Below are positions 48,201 to 60,400 of a DNA stretch of 64,000 bases, in pieces. The DNA comes from Paracyclopina nana (Eukaryota; Arthropoda; Copepoda; Cyclopoida; Cyclopettidae). The stretch lies in the NCBI GenBank assembly GCA_019096065.1, contig JAGUCH010000001.1, forward strand, positions 12,090,001-12,154,000, read 5' to 3'. The notes below the pieces were generated by a model. It was not told where the DNA came from and searched no databases. It saw only the letters and a list, made by a program, of their open reading frames with translations. How positions within the stretch are numbered: position 1 is the stretch's first letter; each line of letters begins with the position of its first letter. The translations under genes were made by a program, and so were the position numbers.

Positions 48201-51200
48201 TTCCGTTGCTGCTGCGAAAACTTTTTGAAAAATAAGTGCAACTGTCTAAATATCCATTGTAATTGCACACAAAGCAGCAGACACGGAGGTGGCGCGTTAA
48301 ATAAAAATCAGAATGTTGTTGTTTGCAATAAAGCAGAGCTTGTGCTAAAAAGCTACAATTACGTCGGGGGGAAAACCTAGTTGGAATAAGAAATCAGCTT
48401 TCCGAAAAGCTGCTTCACGTGGGGTGGTGCTGTTACTATCGCACTTTCTAATCGGGAAAAGGCAATGACTCACCAGAATTTCTCAAGGACAAATCAGCAA
48501 TGCACAGACAGCCTGACGACTCGTTATTCACCCTGATGGCATTTCCTCTTTTTTCCAATCGACGACAACTGGAGCATATGTTTGTAGGATGTGGTAAAAA
48601 ACCTAGCTGAGGGCCCCTTTCAAAGCTTGTCCTCCTCCTTTGAAGATGGCGAAAAAAAGCAGACTCCATAGGAACATTTTAGGTGCACATCAATGATGAT
48701 TACTCATATGTCGAAAATCCATGCGAACATGCATACACGTGACTCATGTATGGGTAGAGTATGTAAAAAATTGAAATGCAGCAAATGGAAAAGGGGAAAA
48801 AAGGGTCGACTTTTGCTGTCAGATTCGAAAATCAGGTGCTCCTTTATCCCCCCAAAACATATACAGTCTAGTGAAGGAGGACATCTAAAAGGGGGTTTAG
48901 GATGTCATGTTGTTGTCCAACAACGAAGTCTCGATTTTGAATTGAAATCTAATCCTCCATGATGTGCTCTTTGTTCGAAATGCAACTGGGTCTCAATAGC
49001 CAGCTCGGGGGATGAGTGCAATCAAATACCTGCTTGCATAAACTGCAAGCCAGATAACAGAAAAAGGTGACAACTTGCTTAATCGCGACGAAATCCTGCT
49101 AATCCTTACGCTTTTTGTGTTCTCCAGTTTCGCGAGGTGAAATGGCTGAGCGCGATTTTTTGCTGCCCTCGTCGTGCGTTTGATTGGAACTGACATGAGG
49201 GGAAACAATCGCGATCAGCAGCAACGCAAAAAATCCACCTGAAAGTAATAGCTTTTATGGGCAACTACACTTTGATGCTTTTGTGCAAAGTGAGATGCTG
49301 CTGCTGCTGCTACAGCTCGGAAATGGAAGATCTGCTCGTTTCTCGGTTGAATTGCTTCACTGGAAGATGCTGATTCGCTGGGAAGACACATTCGTAAACA
49401 CAATTCAAGATTGAAATTGAATTGCTGGCTGCTGCAGTCTATTCGACCGTACATGAGTTTATCCTAGAAGACACCCACACCATAGACCTACTTTCGAAGC
49501 TGGAGCAGAACAAACATTCCCACACCAGCAGCTAGGCAAAAAAGAATCTAATGATAAGCTAAGATAATTTCTTTGTGATAACAGACTTTATTGGAGCCAT
49601 AAATTGTGCATCGCATCGCTCAGATTTAAAGCTGAAGCTGCAAAAATTTGCTTGCTTTTTTCCGATGGAAAAGAAACAGGAAGTGCATATATTATTACAA
49701 GTGTCAAAAAAGCCTAATTACAAGCAGCACAAATGGCTGGTCAATAAAAACGAGATTGGAAGTAGTAGTTCTACGCACACTTCTATCGTCGTTTATTCCG
49801 AATACACGCATACCTAAGAAGAGAGCATAGTGGACGGACTTTTCTACTATAGCAATACGATGTCAGAAAATATATTTGATATCTAAAGCCCTCTCAGCAA
49901 AAAAAAATTGATTGCGTTGAATTTTCAGTGCGAAAACTGAAGCAATCAATTTAAAGGACCTTAGTACTGAAAGTAGGGCAGAAAGGTGAACGGAGTCTTA
50001 TAGTACTGTGATAAGTCTAAGAACTGTACCACTTGATCTTAGGCTAATATTGCATTTCATGGATTTTATCGCATCATCCACTTGTCTTTTATGGCAACCA
50101 CATTTTGAATAGACAGTACTCCATCATGCCCGGCGTTCATATCTATCAATGTGCATTGTTAGATGCTGAATTGGATAGTTTAAAATGTTTTTCAATCGAT
50201 GACGTGCTAGCCCTCCTTTGGGAAAATGTATGGAAATGAAAATGCTGATCTGTTTTGTCACAAAAACTACTAGTGTCACGAGTTTGCCCATCATCCCTGA
50301 CGTATGTCTGCTACTGGAGTGGAAAATCGAATAGAAGACGACGATGACACAAAAAAGGACTCAGGAGAGAAAAAAGATTTCCAATTCCCAGGACATTCTA
50401 GCTGAGCTCACAATCATAGAAAATTTGATTGTCCACTGGAACTGGCTGCTGATGTTTCTATACATTATTATCAATGCTCGTTCTCGCAGCTCTCAAGCTA
50501 AGCAAGGCCAGCATTTGGGCTCTACTATGCATGTGGGGTGACAAGTGAAATCCAATGGTTGCTCCCGCTTGATAACTAATCTGTGGCAAAAACAGTGCAT
50601 TCAATGTAATCGATCCTGGCTGCTTATCAGATTCTAGCTGCCAAAGTCTTCGAAGAGCCCTGTGTGCACTCTATAAACAAAGTGAGAGTGGTTGCCAAAA
50701 AAGGCTCGATGATATTATGTATCATGATGGACCGATGGATACTAATCGATTTTGCCATAGGATTAATTGCCTAGCAGCTTTTTGCTGGGCCTCAGCTCAA
50801 CTTCATTATTCTCATCAATGCACACACATACGGGGGCAGGCATGAAACAATCCCTCTTGATACGATTTGGGAAGAGCTTAAACATCGAGGAATAACTTTG
50901 GCAGAGTCAACAGTGGGGCTCTCTCTCGAAAATAAACAGCCCAAGGCAGCTAACTCTAGAAGTAGGATGACGTGGCAAAATAGGAGGAGGTCGAATTAGC
51001 AATGGAGTCGAAGAGCAAAAAAGAGGTAGAAGCCGTCATTACCCGAGTGGTATAATTCAGCAAGCCACGAAAAAGGTGAAATTGTTTAATTCCATTGATT
51101 ACGTTTCGCGTGAGCTGACGTCTAATCATGGGCAGAAATCTATGAATTGCCACTGACAAGCTAGCACTTTGCAATCTTGGCAAAAATACTGCTGCTGCGA

Positions 51201-52166
51201 AGCACAGTGCTGGGAAGATGAAAACCTTTCGAAAAGTCGAGATGTAATCATGCAATGAGGGAAATTGAGGCCAATGGTGGCATTAAGCTTGGAATGATGG
51301 TATTTTTCACCAGGCAGCTCTAACAGGTTTTTTTCGGTTCACCCATCTATTAGACAAGATCTAATTTGTATGACGACGACGCAGGTGGAGCTAGAAATTT
51401 TTCAACCCCACCACCAACAGCCCAAAGTCGCAGGTGCTTGAGAATTAAAAAGTGCACTTGACTGGCATAAAAACCAAGTGAGGATGACAAGCTGGAGGGT
51501 GGTTTGTTGCAACTGCTGGTTGCCAAGGAACAGCAGACTTAATGAAAACCACACTGGCCGTGGGGTTGTTATTGTTGTTCCATCTATATACCACTACTAC
51601 GTACAGGGCTAGCTCTAGGTGTCCACCATAATACTCCAAACTTTTCTCTATAAAAACGAAGACCCAGAGAGAAAATGTCCAACATGGCAGCAAAGTCAAC
51701 AACTATAGGGGGCTCCTGAATTCAACAGTCAACACGAGTGGCTCGAGATCCACTTTTCCTTTTAGGTCAAAAATGAGAGAAGAGCCCAAGTTTTCTCAAC
51801 AAGCACGGGACTGGGGCCAAAAATAGCTACTTTATTCGAAGACTCCAATTCTGCTCGAGAATTGATCGTTAAAAAGAAGCATGGATTTGCGCATGCGCGA
51901 ACTGGTCACGCACTGGCACGCCACTCAACCAACAACAACCTGGTCAGCTGTTGCCTCAAGAAGGCAGCTAGCAACAAGCCAGAGGAGAACTATTTGCATT
52001 CTATGCCAGGTATTTTAAATCTACTCAGAGCTAGTGAGTGCAGAAAAGGCTTATTCAGATCAGCCAAGTTTTCCTGCTGTAAATCTTTTGGCATTCTTGA
52101 AAAGCTCAACGAGAACTGATCCGGAAAAGCGGGACGGCCGCCATCTTGAAAGCAAGATGAATCGTA
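45220..52166. other. Non-coding, no gene seen
   Basis: Between MITE copies 2 and 3. Contains the small hairpin at 49907. The longest frame (47068-47454, plus, 128 codons) shows no known motif. Confidence 0.5.
49907..49953. repeat. Small hairpin
   Basis: AAATTGATTGC and GCAATCAATTT pair, with an inner TTCAGT/ACTGAA stem and an unpaired bulge on the left side. Nothing in the flanks marks it as an element or RNA gene. Confidence 0.35.
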
Positions 52167-52321
52167 AGCCCGGTTCCAACAATAAAAATCAGTACAGTAT
52201 GGGCACCTTACTTATACTTATAAGTATAGTATGGTGCCTGCTAGCTCGCGCGCTCAGCTGTACCATACTATACTGGTTAATCGTACTTATACTATACTTA
52301 TTTTGTTGTTGGAACCGGGCT
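52167..52321. mobile_element. 155-bp palindromic MITE family, copy 3
   Basis: Inverted orientation relative to copy 2 and almost identical to it. Flanked by GTA on both sides. The outside sequences of copies 2 and 3 are unrelated, so these are separate insertions, not one segmental duplication. Confidence 0.85.
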
Positions 52322-53825
52322 GTAATCGTTTGCTGTTACTGTGGCCAAATTGAAAAAAAGGGAGCTTCCCTCGATAAATGAGTATCATTTGTCCATGAGA
52401 AAACGAAAAACGTAGCTAGGGCCATATTGTTTCAAATCATGCCTGCCCTGCTGACATTCCCCACTAATTGGCACCCCGTCCATCCTTCTCTTTTTTTCGT
52501 CTGTGGGTCTGGTTACTTTTAAATTGGATCCAGAAATGAACTATTCAGGTAGATTCCGCAAATGTCTTCGTCAAGCCTATGCAGCTCAATTAGCGGACAA
52601 GCCGCTATTCAGCAGTGTGTGTACTTTTTACCTAGGCTGCATGATCAATTATGCAAAATGTGAGAAAATGCCAGAGTGTCTCTCACTTGACTAAGCATAT
52701 ATTGGATTTCACATGATATTCCCCTTTTTGTCTTGCCACATCTGGAAAGTCTAGTTTCTTGAGTGTGACCCCACATACTACTAGCATGGCTACATAGCAG
52801 CAGTCTGAATTTCATATCCTTTTTTACGGCCAAGTTTACGACTGCTGCTGAGGGTTGTTGCCTCTTAACGAATGAAATCTGGAGACCTACACGAAATGAC
52901 GCAAATAGTTGACGTGTTTGGCATAGTAAATTGCATATGACAGTCTTAGGACGTCTCCGTAGTCTTCGTCGTCGTGATTGACATTTTCTAACCCCACACG
53001 CAGTTGTCACGCGTCGTCGATTCCCTAACTTATGGTCGCCATGAAAATGTTAATTTGCACATCAGAAAATAAATTTGGGATCGACTACTGGCCTGCAACG
53101 CACAAAGGCAAGCTCTGAGGAGGAGAGAGCACATTTTCGCTTCATGTCACTTGCAGACCATCTTTTCTTATATCGGAATTGGTCTTTGCCCTCCGCTGGG
53201 CCTGATCATCTGCCAGCACACTGCCAAGCCAGAAAAAAAGAATGACTCATTTTGACTGGTAATCATTTCGTGCCTTAAGTACTTTGTTCTGTGAGTCATT
53301 TAAGGTAGAGGCTCGCAAAAGGAGAGGAGCTCGATAGAAAATGTAAAACAAAATCCACTTTAGAGGGGTTTTCCGCCAGATGATCATGCCCCTAGGGCAA
53401 AGACCAATTTCACATCTTCTGAGATTTGAGAGATTTCCCAACGGAGAATCCGCGAGCTCACAATGGTTTGCAGATGGCGCCACGCTCGTTCAATTTAAAT
53501 TTCGAGACAACAACAGCTTATGGCAATAATTACTGAAGCTGAGCAGCTCGAGAAGAAGCTGTTACACAGTCAACAAACACTCGGAATGGACCTCGTTTCG
53601 CAGAATACCCGAGCTTTCCTCCCCTTAATGTAATCAAACAAGCTAGTTTTTACTGCTTCTCCTATTGAAGTCAAAAAAGTCGAGGAAAGAAATATGACTG
53701 CAGCATCAGCCAGAACCAATCTGTAAGATAATGTCAAATCGAGGTCGTCCTCTTTTCCAACGAGTCTGGTATCTCATGAAAGAAAATGTCGCTCGTTTCC
53801 GCTGCGACATAATATGAAAAAGAAA
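52322..53825. other. Non-coding, no gene seen
   Basis: Short frames only, the longest 121 codons on the minus strand (52645-53010) with no motif. Just to the left, 52138-52149 reads GCCGCCATCTTG, a YY1-like site. Confidence 0.45.
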
Positions 53826-53833
53826 CCTTTTCT

Positions 53834-54476
53834 GGCTCTACTGGTTAAAGGCTAATCGGTAAAAGGCAATTTGATGCAAGGCTAATTGGTAAAAGGCAAA
53901 ATGGTGAAAGGACAATTGGCCAAAGGCTAGATTGGTGAAAGGCTACAAAAAAGGCTAAATCTTATAAATGTTGAGCGAAATAACTGATTTTCATTGCCTA
54001 ATTTTCCTCAACATTTGAAAAAAGCAAAATGCTTTGCTTTAAATGTTACGGGTTTGCTTAGCTTTTTTACCTTAGCTTAGCTTCTTCTGGCAACATGAGA
54101 AAGGCAATCAAGTCTTGCTTATTCTCAACAAGCTAAATCAGCTTGGTCAATCAAGTCCAGACAAGTAAGTCTTGTTTGTAAAATGTTCCTTTGTACAGAT
54201 CCAAGTCTTTTTAGGAATTCCTAAGCTAAGCACAAAAAACCAATTTTTGTCACAAAAATAATGAAACTAAGAATTAAGAAGGAAAACTAAAAGATAATGA
54301 TATGTCACTTGTGAACCAATCAAACATTTTCACTCAAAAACATCTGCTATTGGCCTTTTAAACATAGCCTTCTACCTATGTAGCCTTTGCCCAATTGGCC
54401 TTTTACCAATTGGCCTTTAACCAATTAGCCTTACACCAAATAGCCTTTTGCCGATTAGCCTTTAACCAGTATACCC
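53834..54476. mobile_element. 643-bp non-autonomous DNA transposon with AAAGGCTAATTGG arrays
   Basis: The 8-bp duplication CCTTTTCT is at 53826-53833 and 54477-54484. Termini read GGCTCTACTGGTTAAAGG and, inward from the right, GGGTATACTGGTTAAAGG. About 110 bp at each end are tandem units of roughly 14 bp (GGTAAAAGGCTAATT variants), so the ends form long inverted repeats. The centre (about 53950-54345) is AT-rich without a coding frame. Confidence 0.8.
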
Positions 54477-54484
54477 CCTTTTCT

Positions 54485-57400
54485 CATTACTGCTAGACTG
54501 CCGTGCGTGGCATGGAGCACTGAACGTGAAGAGTAAAAGAAGTTGAAAAATGTTTACTTAGGTTGTTCTCTCACGCGCCAACTTAAGTGAATGCTTTCCC
54601 ATGATTTGCCTCAGGTCTGGATGATCCCTAGTACTTTCCAAAAACTAACGCCCAATTATCACGTAATTTAAATCGTCTTACCTTCACTTTCGGATGCACT
54701 AGGCTTTATTTAGCGGACAAACACGAGCTCTGTCTTCGTTCACTTTTTGTTGTCACTTTGGATAAAGGCGGAGAGAAATGTGAGAAAATGGCTTTTCGGG
54801 ATTCTCCTCACTGCCTTTAAAGATGGCGCAATTTGCTGTTGACCGGCTTGCCCGCTCCACTAAGAGTGTCAGCTGTTGAAGCACGTGGGAGAGGCACGCG
54901 TGCGAGCAAACAAGACGTGACCGGCTTGGTTTCTGCGCATGCGCGCAATGCTGAGTGCACATGCCTTCATTAGTCATTTGGATGACGTCAGAGGTCATTC
55001 CTTGTCGCTTGCCAGTAAATTATTGCCTAGAAGAGGGGACATTAGTTTTTTTAGCGTCTTTTTCGATGGAAAAGTTCCCCTTAAGATTGATAGCGCATAG
55101 AGGCATGATTGAGTCGGGCTTCGTTTCATACCGACGGAGGTCAAAGTTTAGTTTGAAAGAAAAACAATGCTGTATAGAGAGATGACCAGCTTGGGATTCC
55201 GGCTGGCTTGGAAGAATTGACGACTAAGTGAGTGATGCAGCAAAGGGGCAAGCAGTAAAAAGTTTTCCCAGCAACTCGCAGCAATGGGAACAGAAGACTC
55301 GGAGTAGATAAAAGGTAATCCCTTCCTCTCCCAGCAGCAGCATGAGTTTGAGTCAGATCAAAGCCGAAGGGAGAAGAGTAGAAAAAATTGAACAACACAA
55401 ACCCGGGATCAGGAGGCAAGCTCGAAAAGCAAATCAGTCTAGCTTCCTCGTAATACCCCTGCCTATTGCTAGATGGAGCAAACAATCAACTTGAAATGCT
55501 CTGCCACTTTTTCTCCTACGACATTCGGAACAAAATAAAAAAAGCAACTAGGGAAAAGCCGACGGGCTTTCTAAAATGTCCCTACTGAGTTACCTCGATT
55601 CCTGGTTGGAAAACCAATTTAGAATTTACTCTCAATTTCCATAAGAGATGCAAATCCCTCCTTTTTCTATCTACAGCAGCAAAGTTACATGAGGCGTAAG
55701 CGATAATTGCAGTAGCAACAACAACAACAGCAGCAGCATTGCTGCAGGATTGATAGCAGAAGCATTCCTAATGAAGATGATGATCAAGGTCTTGCTGTGT
55801 CATTTGAAGAAGTGCATGCTAATCTTATAAGGTTCGTCAATCCCCAAGAGCCTCATTTGAGGCAGGCTACGTAGCGTAGTACAGCAACATTAGGGCTGCT
55901 GCCACGGTGGCCAAATCATTTATCTCCATTGCAAGCAGTAAGAAAATGAAAATGAAGGGAATAGCATTATGGAGTGCCACGCGTGCGAGATTAGCATTTT
56001 CAACTGGTAGCCTTGATGGAGTTATTGGCTTAGAAAGGTCTGTTATTGGACTTTTTGCTAAGGTCAAAAGCACTGTATCTTGAGGAAGCTGAGGCAAGGA
56101 TTGGCTGCTGCTTTGCTGCTGGTGATAAGAAATGGATGTAGTGAGTGGCAGCACGAAGCGAGAATTCTTAAACAGTAAGAAGAGCTTGAGGTAGAAAAAG
56201 AAGAGGAACGCATGGACAGGAGCAGACACTTAAGAAACTCATATAGTTGTTGAAGAGGCTTCCTTGGAAAAAGTGGCGGAGAGGTGGCCAGAAATTCTAT
56301 ATGGCTCAGATCAAGCCAGTATAACAATAGTACGCATGTTTAGCTGCTGGTGTCATGGCACGGCACGAAAGTAAGCAACGTAAATACGTACGAACGTCAG
56401 CTGGCTTGACGTTCGTTTGAAGTAATCGTACTTTACTAGCATTTATATGTAGCAGGTACCTCTATCTGCTAAAGCCCTGAATTACTTAAATTGTTGTCCT
56501 GTGCGGCCATTGTTCACAGTTCCCGAGTATTAAGCCCTCGCTGTTGTCGTCTTTTTCCTTTTGTGCAAGATTTTGCAACTAGATACAGCTATGTGAACAA
56601 TGCCATATCAAAAAGCAAGATTCTGAAAAATTCCCCGCACCATCCACCGCGGCGGCGGTAATTCTTGCGCTCGGTCTTTTTTAGCAAAGTCTTCTTGGAA
56701 TCTGTGCAAAAAGGCGACACCTTCATTAGCTACCGACTGACTCTAAGGAAATTACTGGATCATGCGAACGGGTTGAAATTACGTAGCATTCTGCTACTTT
56801 GCGAGAGAACTTAATCAAAAGTGACGTAATGAGGCAATGAAAAGTGCAATTAAGCGAAGGAAATCTTCATAATCTAAGGCCCGGCCAGCGCATATAGTAT
56901 GCTACTCAAGTTAGCTAGCAGTAGTAGCATGGTCGTATATCAGAAAAGTGGCTTTAAGGCCGTAATGAAGTTGTGTGGTAGCTGGAAAATATGGTCGCTT
57001 GTCTTTTAGATCAATCTTAAGATGTCTGCTGCTGCATGTGTGTATGTGCGTGGAAAAAATGTCGTGTTTTCACTGAAGCCATGTTTCATATCGCATATGT
57101 CTATCTCCATCTGCCATTTCTTAATTCAGTCAAGGGAACCAAAAATTATCAGATCGGCTCATCCAGAGTTGCGACATGGCTCAGCACTTGAATTATCCTC
57201 ATTTCAAAGCAGATTTGCAACTTGGTATATACATCACAGGCACTAATGGATGCAGTAAAAGTTAGGCATTTTAGTTACTTTGTAAGCTTACAGTTGGCTT
57301 ACTCAGAAACACGAGATTTGAGAGTTCTTGTGAATTGCATGCTGGTGCTCCATATAGCCAAAAAAATCTTTATTTACTTGAACATTGCATACATATTGTA

Positions 57401-60400
57401 GTTAGGCAAAAAAAGCATTCCAGCGAAAAAGTCTTATCTCGCTAACAACATGTGTTACGTACAACTAAAAGTGACTAATGAGCTTTTTACATACTAAGGA
57501 CAATGATTTAACCTTGACTCTTCCGGCATGATTTATTAAAGTGTAATTGATGCCACTTGGCTTTTGATGGGGGCTAAGCTCTATTTTGGAATGAATTCAA
57601 AAGGGCTCACTCGAGAGATTGGGCAATACCACGAGTGAAAATTCAAGGTATGTAATGGTGAAATAGCAGCTTGTGTTGACGGTAAGGCAACTGATTAAAA
57701 TTAACCGTAACTCATAGAATGTGTACAAGGTAGGGAAAGCAGCTCTTTCTATCTTTAGTAAGTATTTAATTACATGTATGAAACAGCTTTTAGCAGTTGC
57801 AGCGTGTGATGAAGGGCAGGTGGAAATAGTAAATGCGACGACGATGACGACGACTACAGGTGGAAAACTAAGTGGAGGTAGACTCAGATTTCTATCAAAA
57901 GTGTGTGAGTGAGCTTCTCCCACTGTACAAGTCGGCTACAGTGATTAGAAGGCAACGAAGGGACAGCAATACATGCATTATTGAATTGCCATTCAACAGA
58001 ACTAATTAATCTGAAAATAGGCATTTTGTGTGTCAACGAGGTCTAGACGATAGAGCATATATTTATCTACAGCGCATTGTAGGGCAACCTTTTAATTGAA
58101 AGTTTCAGAGCAGCAGCTGCAAATGGGGGCCTATTTTAACTTAGGTTTTGTTGATTATTATCTGGAGTGGTACATTGCCGCAGCGCACCGCTACAATCAA
58201 AAGGTAAAATGCGGCCTTAATCCAAATCTCTCGAAAACGAACAACTTTATAATTGCCAGCTAGCAGCGGTGTGCACCGATCAAGCAATTACAAGTGGATG
58301 ATTCGATTTTTTTTGCTGCTAGAGATGAAGTTTGTGTGCGCAACATCAAAGCCACTGCTATATGTTTTTTCCAAACATGTGTATCTCATGTTTCTTTAAA
58401 AAAGCCGCATCGCTGCTGCTGCTGCTTCAGTCAAGCTAGGACAGCGTTTAAGCTCAATGTCACAAGCTTTGCTTGAGCTAAAGGCAGCTGGTAAAATCTG
58501 CCAATTAGGGTCTATCGACAAATAGCAAGTAGCAGCCGCACAACATGTGCTCCGTTCGCTGGATGGCGAGTGCACTTTTTATTCCTCAGCTGCCAAATTA
58601 TATGCTAGATAGCGACATTTGTTCCCACTATTACCCCTTTCCTTCCTTTAAAAAATCCGTATATGTGCACCTTATTCTCGGATGAGTTGGCACTTTTTCG
58701 AGTTTCCCATGCCAGCTATAAAAGGATGGGTAGGTAACAATTAAAAAGTGAGATGAGCTCAATGGAAACGAAGATTAGAAGCCATCATGTTCAGGATTTT
58801 CAAAAGTGAAGCTGAGGTTTCATGCAGCTGCCAGCAAAAGTTGAGCCAGGATGTAAACAAGCTATTAGCAGCTGATGTGTACCTGCAAAAGATGGCACTC
58901 AATAATTGGCTCGCGCGCGGACAAACCGACCTGCTAGTTGACGACCATGACCGGCATGTGCAATGTCCCCCCAGACGTCGCCAGACGTCAGCTGAATGAT
59001 GTAAGTCATATATTGCACTTCACCGATTTTGAAGAGCTGTGAACACGAGAACAAGTAAATCTTCGCGGCAAAGATCAGACGAGAGAGAGCATTAACTCGA
59101 TTAAAAATGTTGGATTATGAGATCTGACTTGAGTTGGCTTCGATTTTGCAAATGAGACAATCCTGACACAATTGCAAGATCTAGAAAGCCCGTTTTGACA
59201 CGCCTCCTGGGTTGCAAAGTTGAGTTAAGTAGCTTTGCTTTTCTTCTCCAGCTAGCCATTTAATCCAATATAATTAGCAATGCAAGAACTTGAGCACTCA
59301 GCTTTTACGAGCTTTGCTCCTCTACTTTCCTCAAAAATTGTTTTCGTTTAATTCAATAAGCACCACCATGGCACACTTCCGTCAAAACTATGGAGCACAT
59401 AGCGCATAAATGTAGGACTCTATGTTGCGTATCATTCTGAATTCTTTTGAGCGTTTTCTGGAGCAGCAGCCATTCAAGAGCACACAAATGTCGTATTATT
59501 TCAGCTGCTCCCAAAAGATTGAGCTGCTAGCTACTACTAACAGCATAGCTAGCTAGCTTGTATAGCCTAATAATCTTCTCCTCCTTGGCACCACTCTTGA
59601 AATCTATTCAGGCCATAGAATGCAGATGATGAAAACATATGCTTAGCAGTCGGCTCGGCCTTGAATTAATAGCACTCACATGCAGCTAGATTTTCAGATG
59701 ATCTAGAAATTTTCCAATGCTCTCTCAAGGCATTACTGTGTTTAATCAACTACACACAAGGCTTGGCACGCAACGCCGAATGAGGGCCTTTGCAGCTCCT
59801 TGCTCTGCCCTCTTGAACCAGTGTTTTGAGGGCCAGTAGAAAATGAGCTAGAATTAACTTTTTGCCTCACATCAACAACAGCTCGTTCGTAATAAAATAG
59901 AGATGATGGCATTCGCATTAAATGATCCATTAGGATTTTATTGGCCCGCCCCATCTATGCATCTTTTGGCGATGGTCTGGTGGAAAAACGGCTACTTCTC
60001 CTCCTCGTTGAATATGCCCCCCACGTTTTCTGCATACCCTGAGACATACCGGGCCACATATTGGTCTTTTATTGTAAAGTGCTTCTTCACAGTGTGGCCT
60101 CTGGAGGCCAAAAATGGTCACACACCACACAGGAGTATGAAATATTCATTTCGACCAGTCCCTCCTTGCGCTAATCAATTTGCTAAACGCGCGCGTGCAC
60201 TAGATCACATAAGGTTCAGCTGTGGCTTAGTTACACAATTAAGCCGAAGTAAAATCTATTGCTGCTACATGCGTGTAATGGAAAAAGAAAGCTTATCTTT
60301 GTCTGACGCGGCGAAAAAACCTGGATCAGTCATCTTCTTATGGTTTGCAGTAAACGTAAAAATGCAATGGCACTTTTTATGGCCTACTTCTTCTTCTTCT

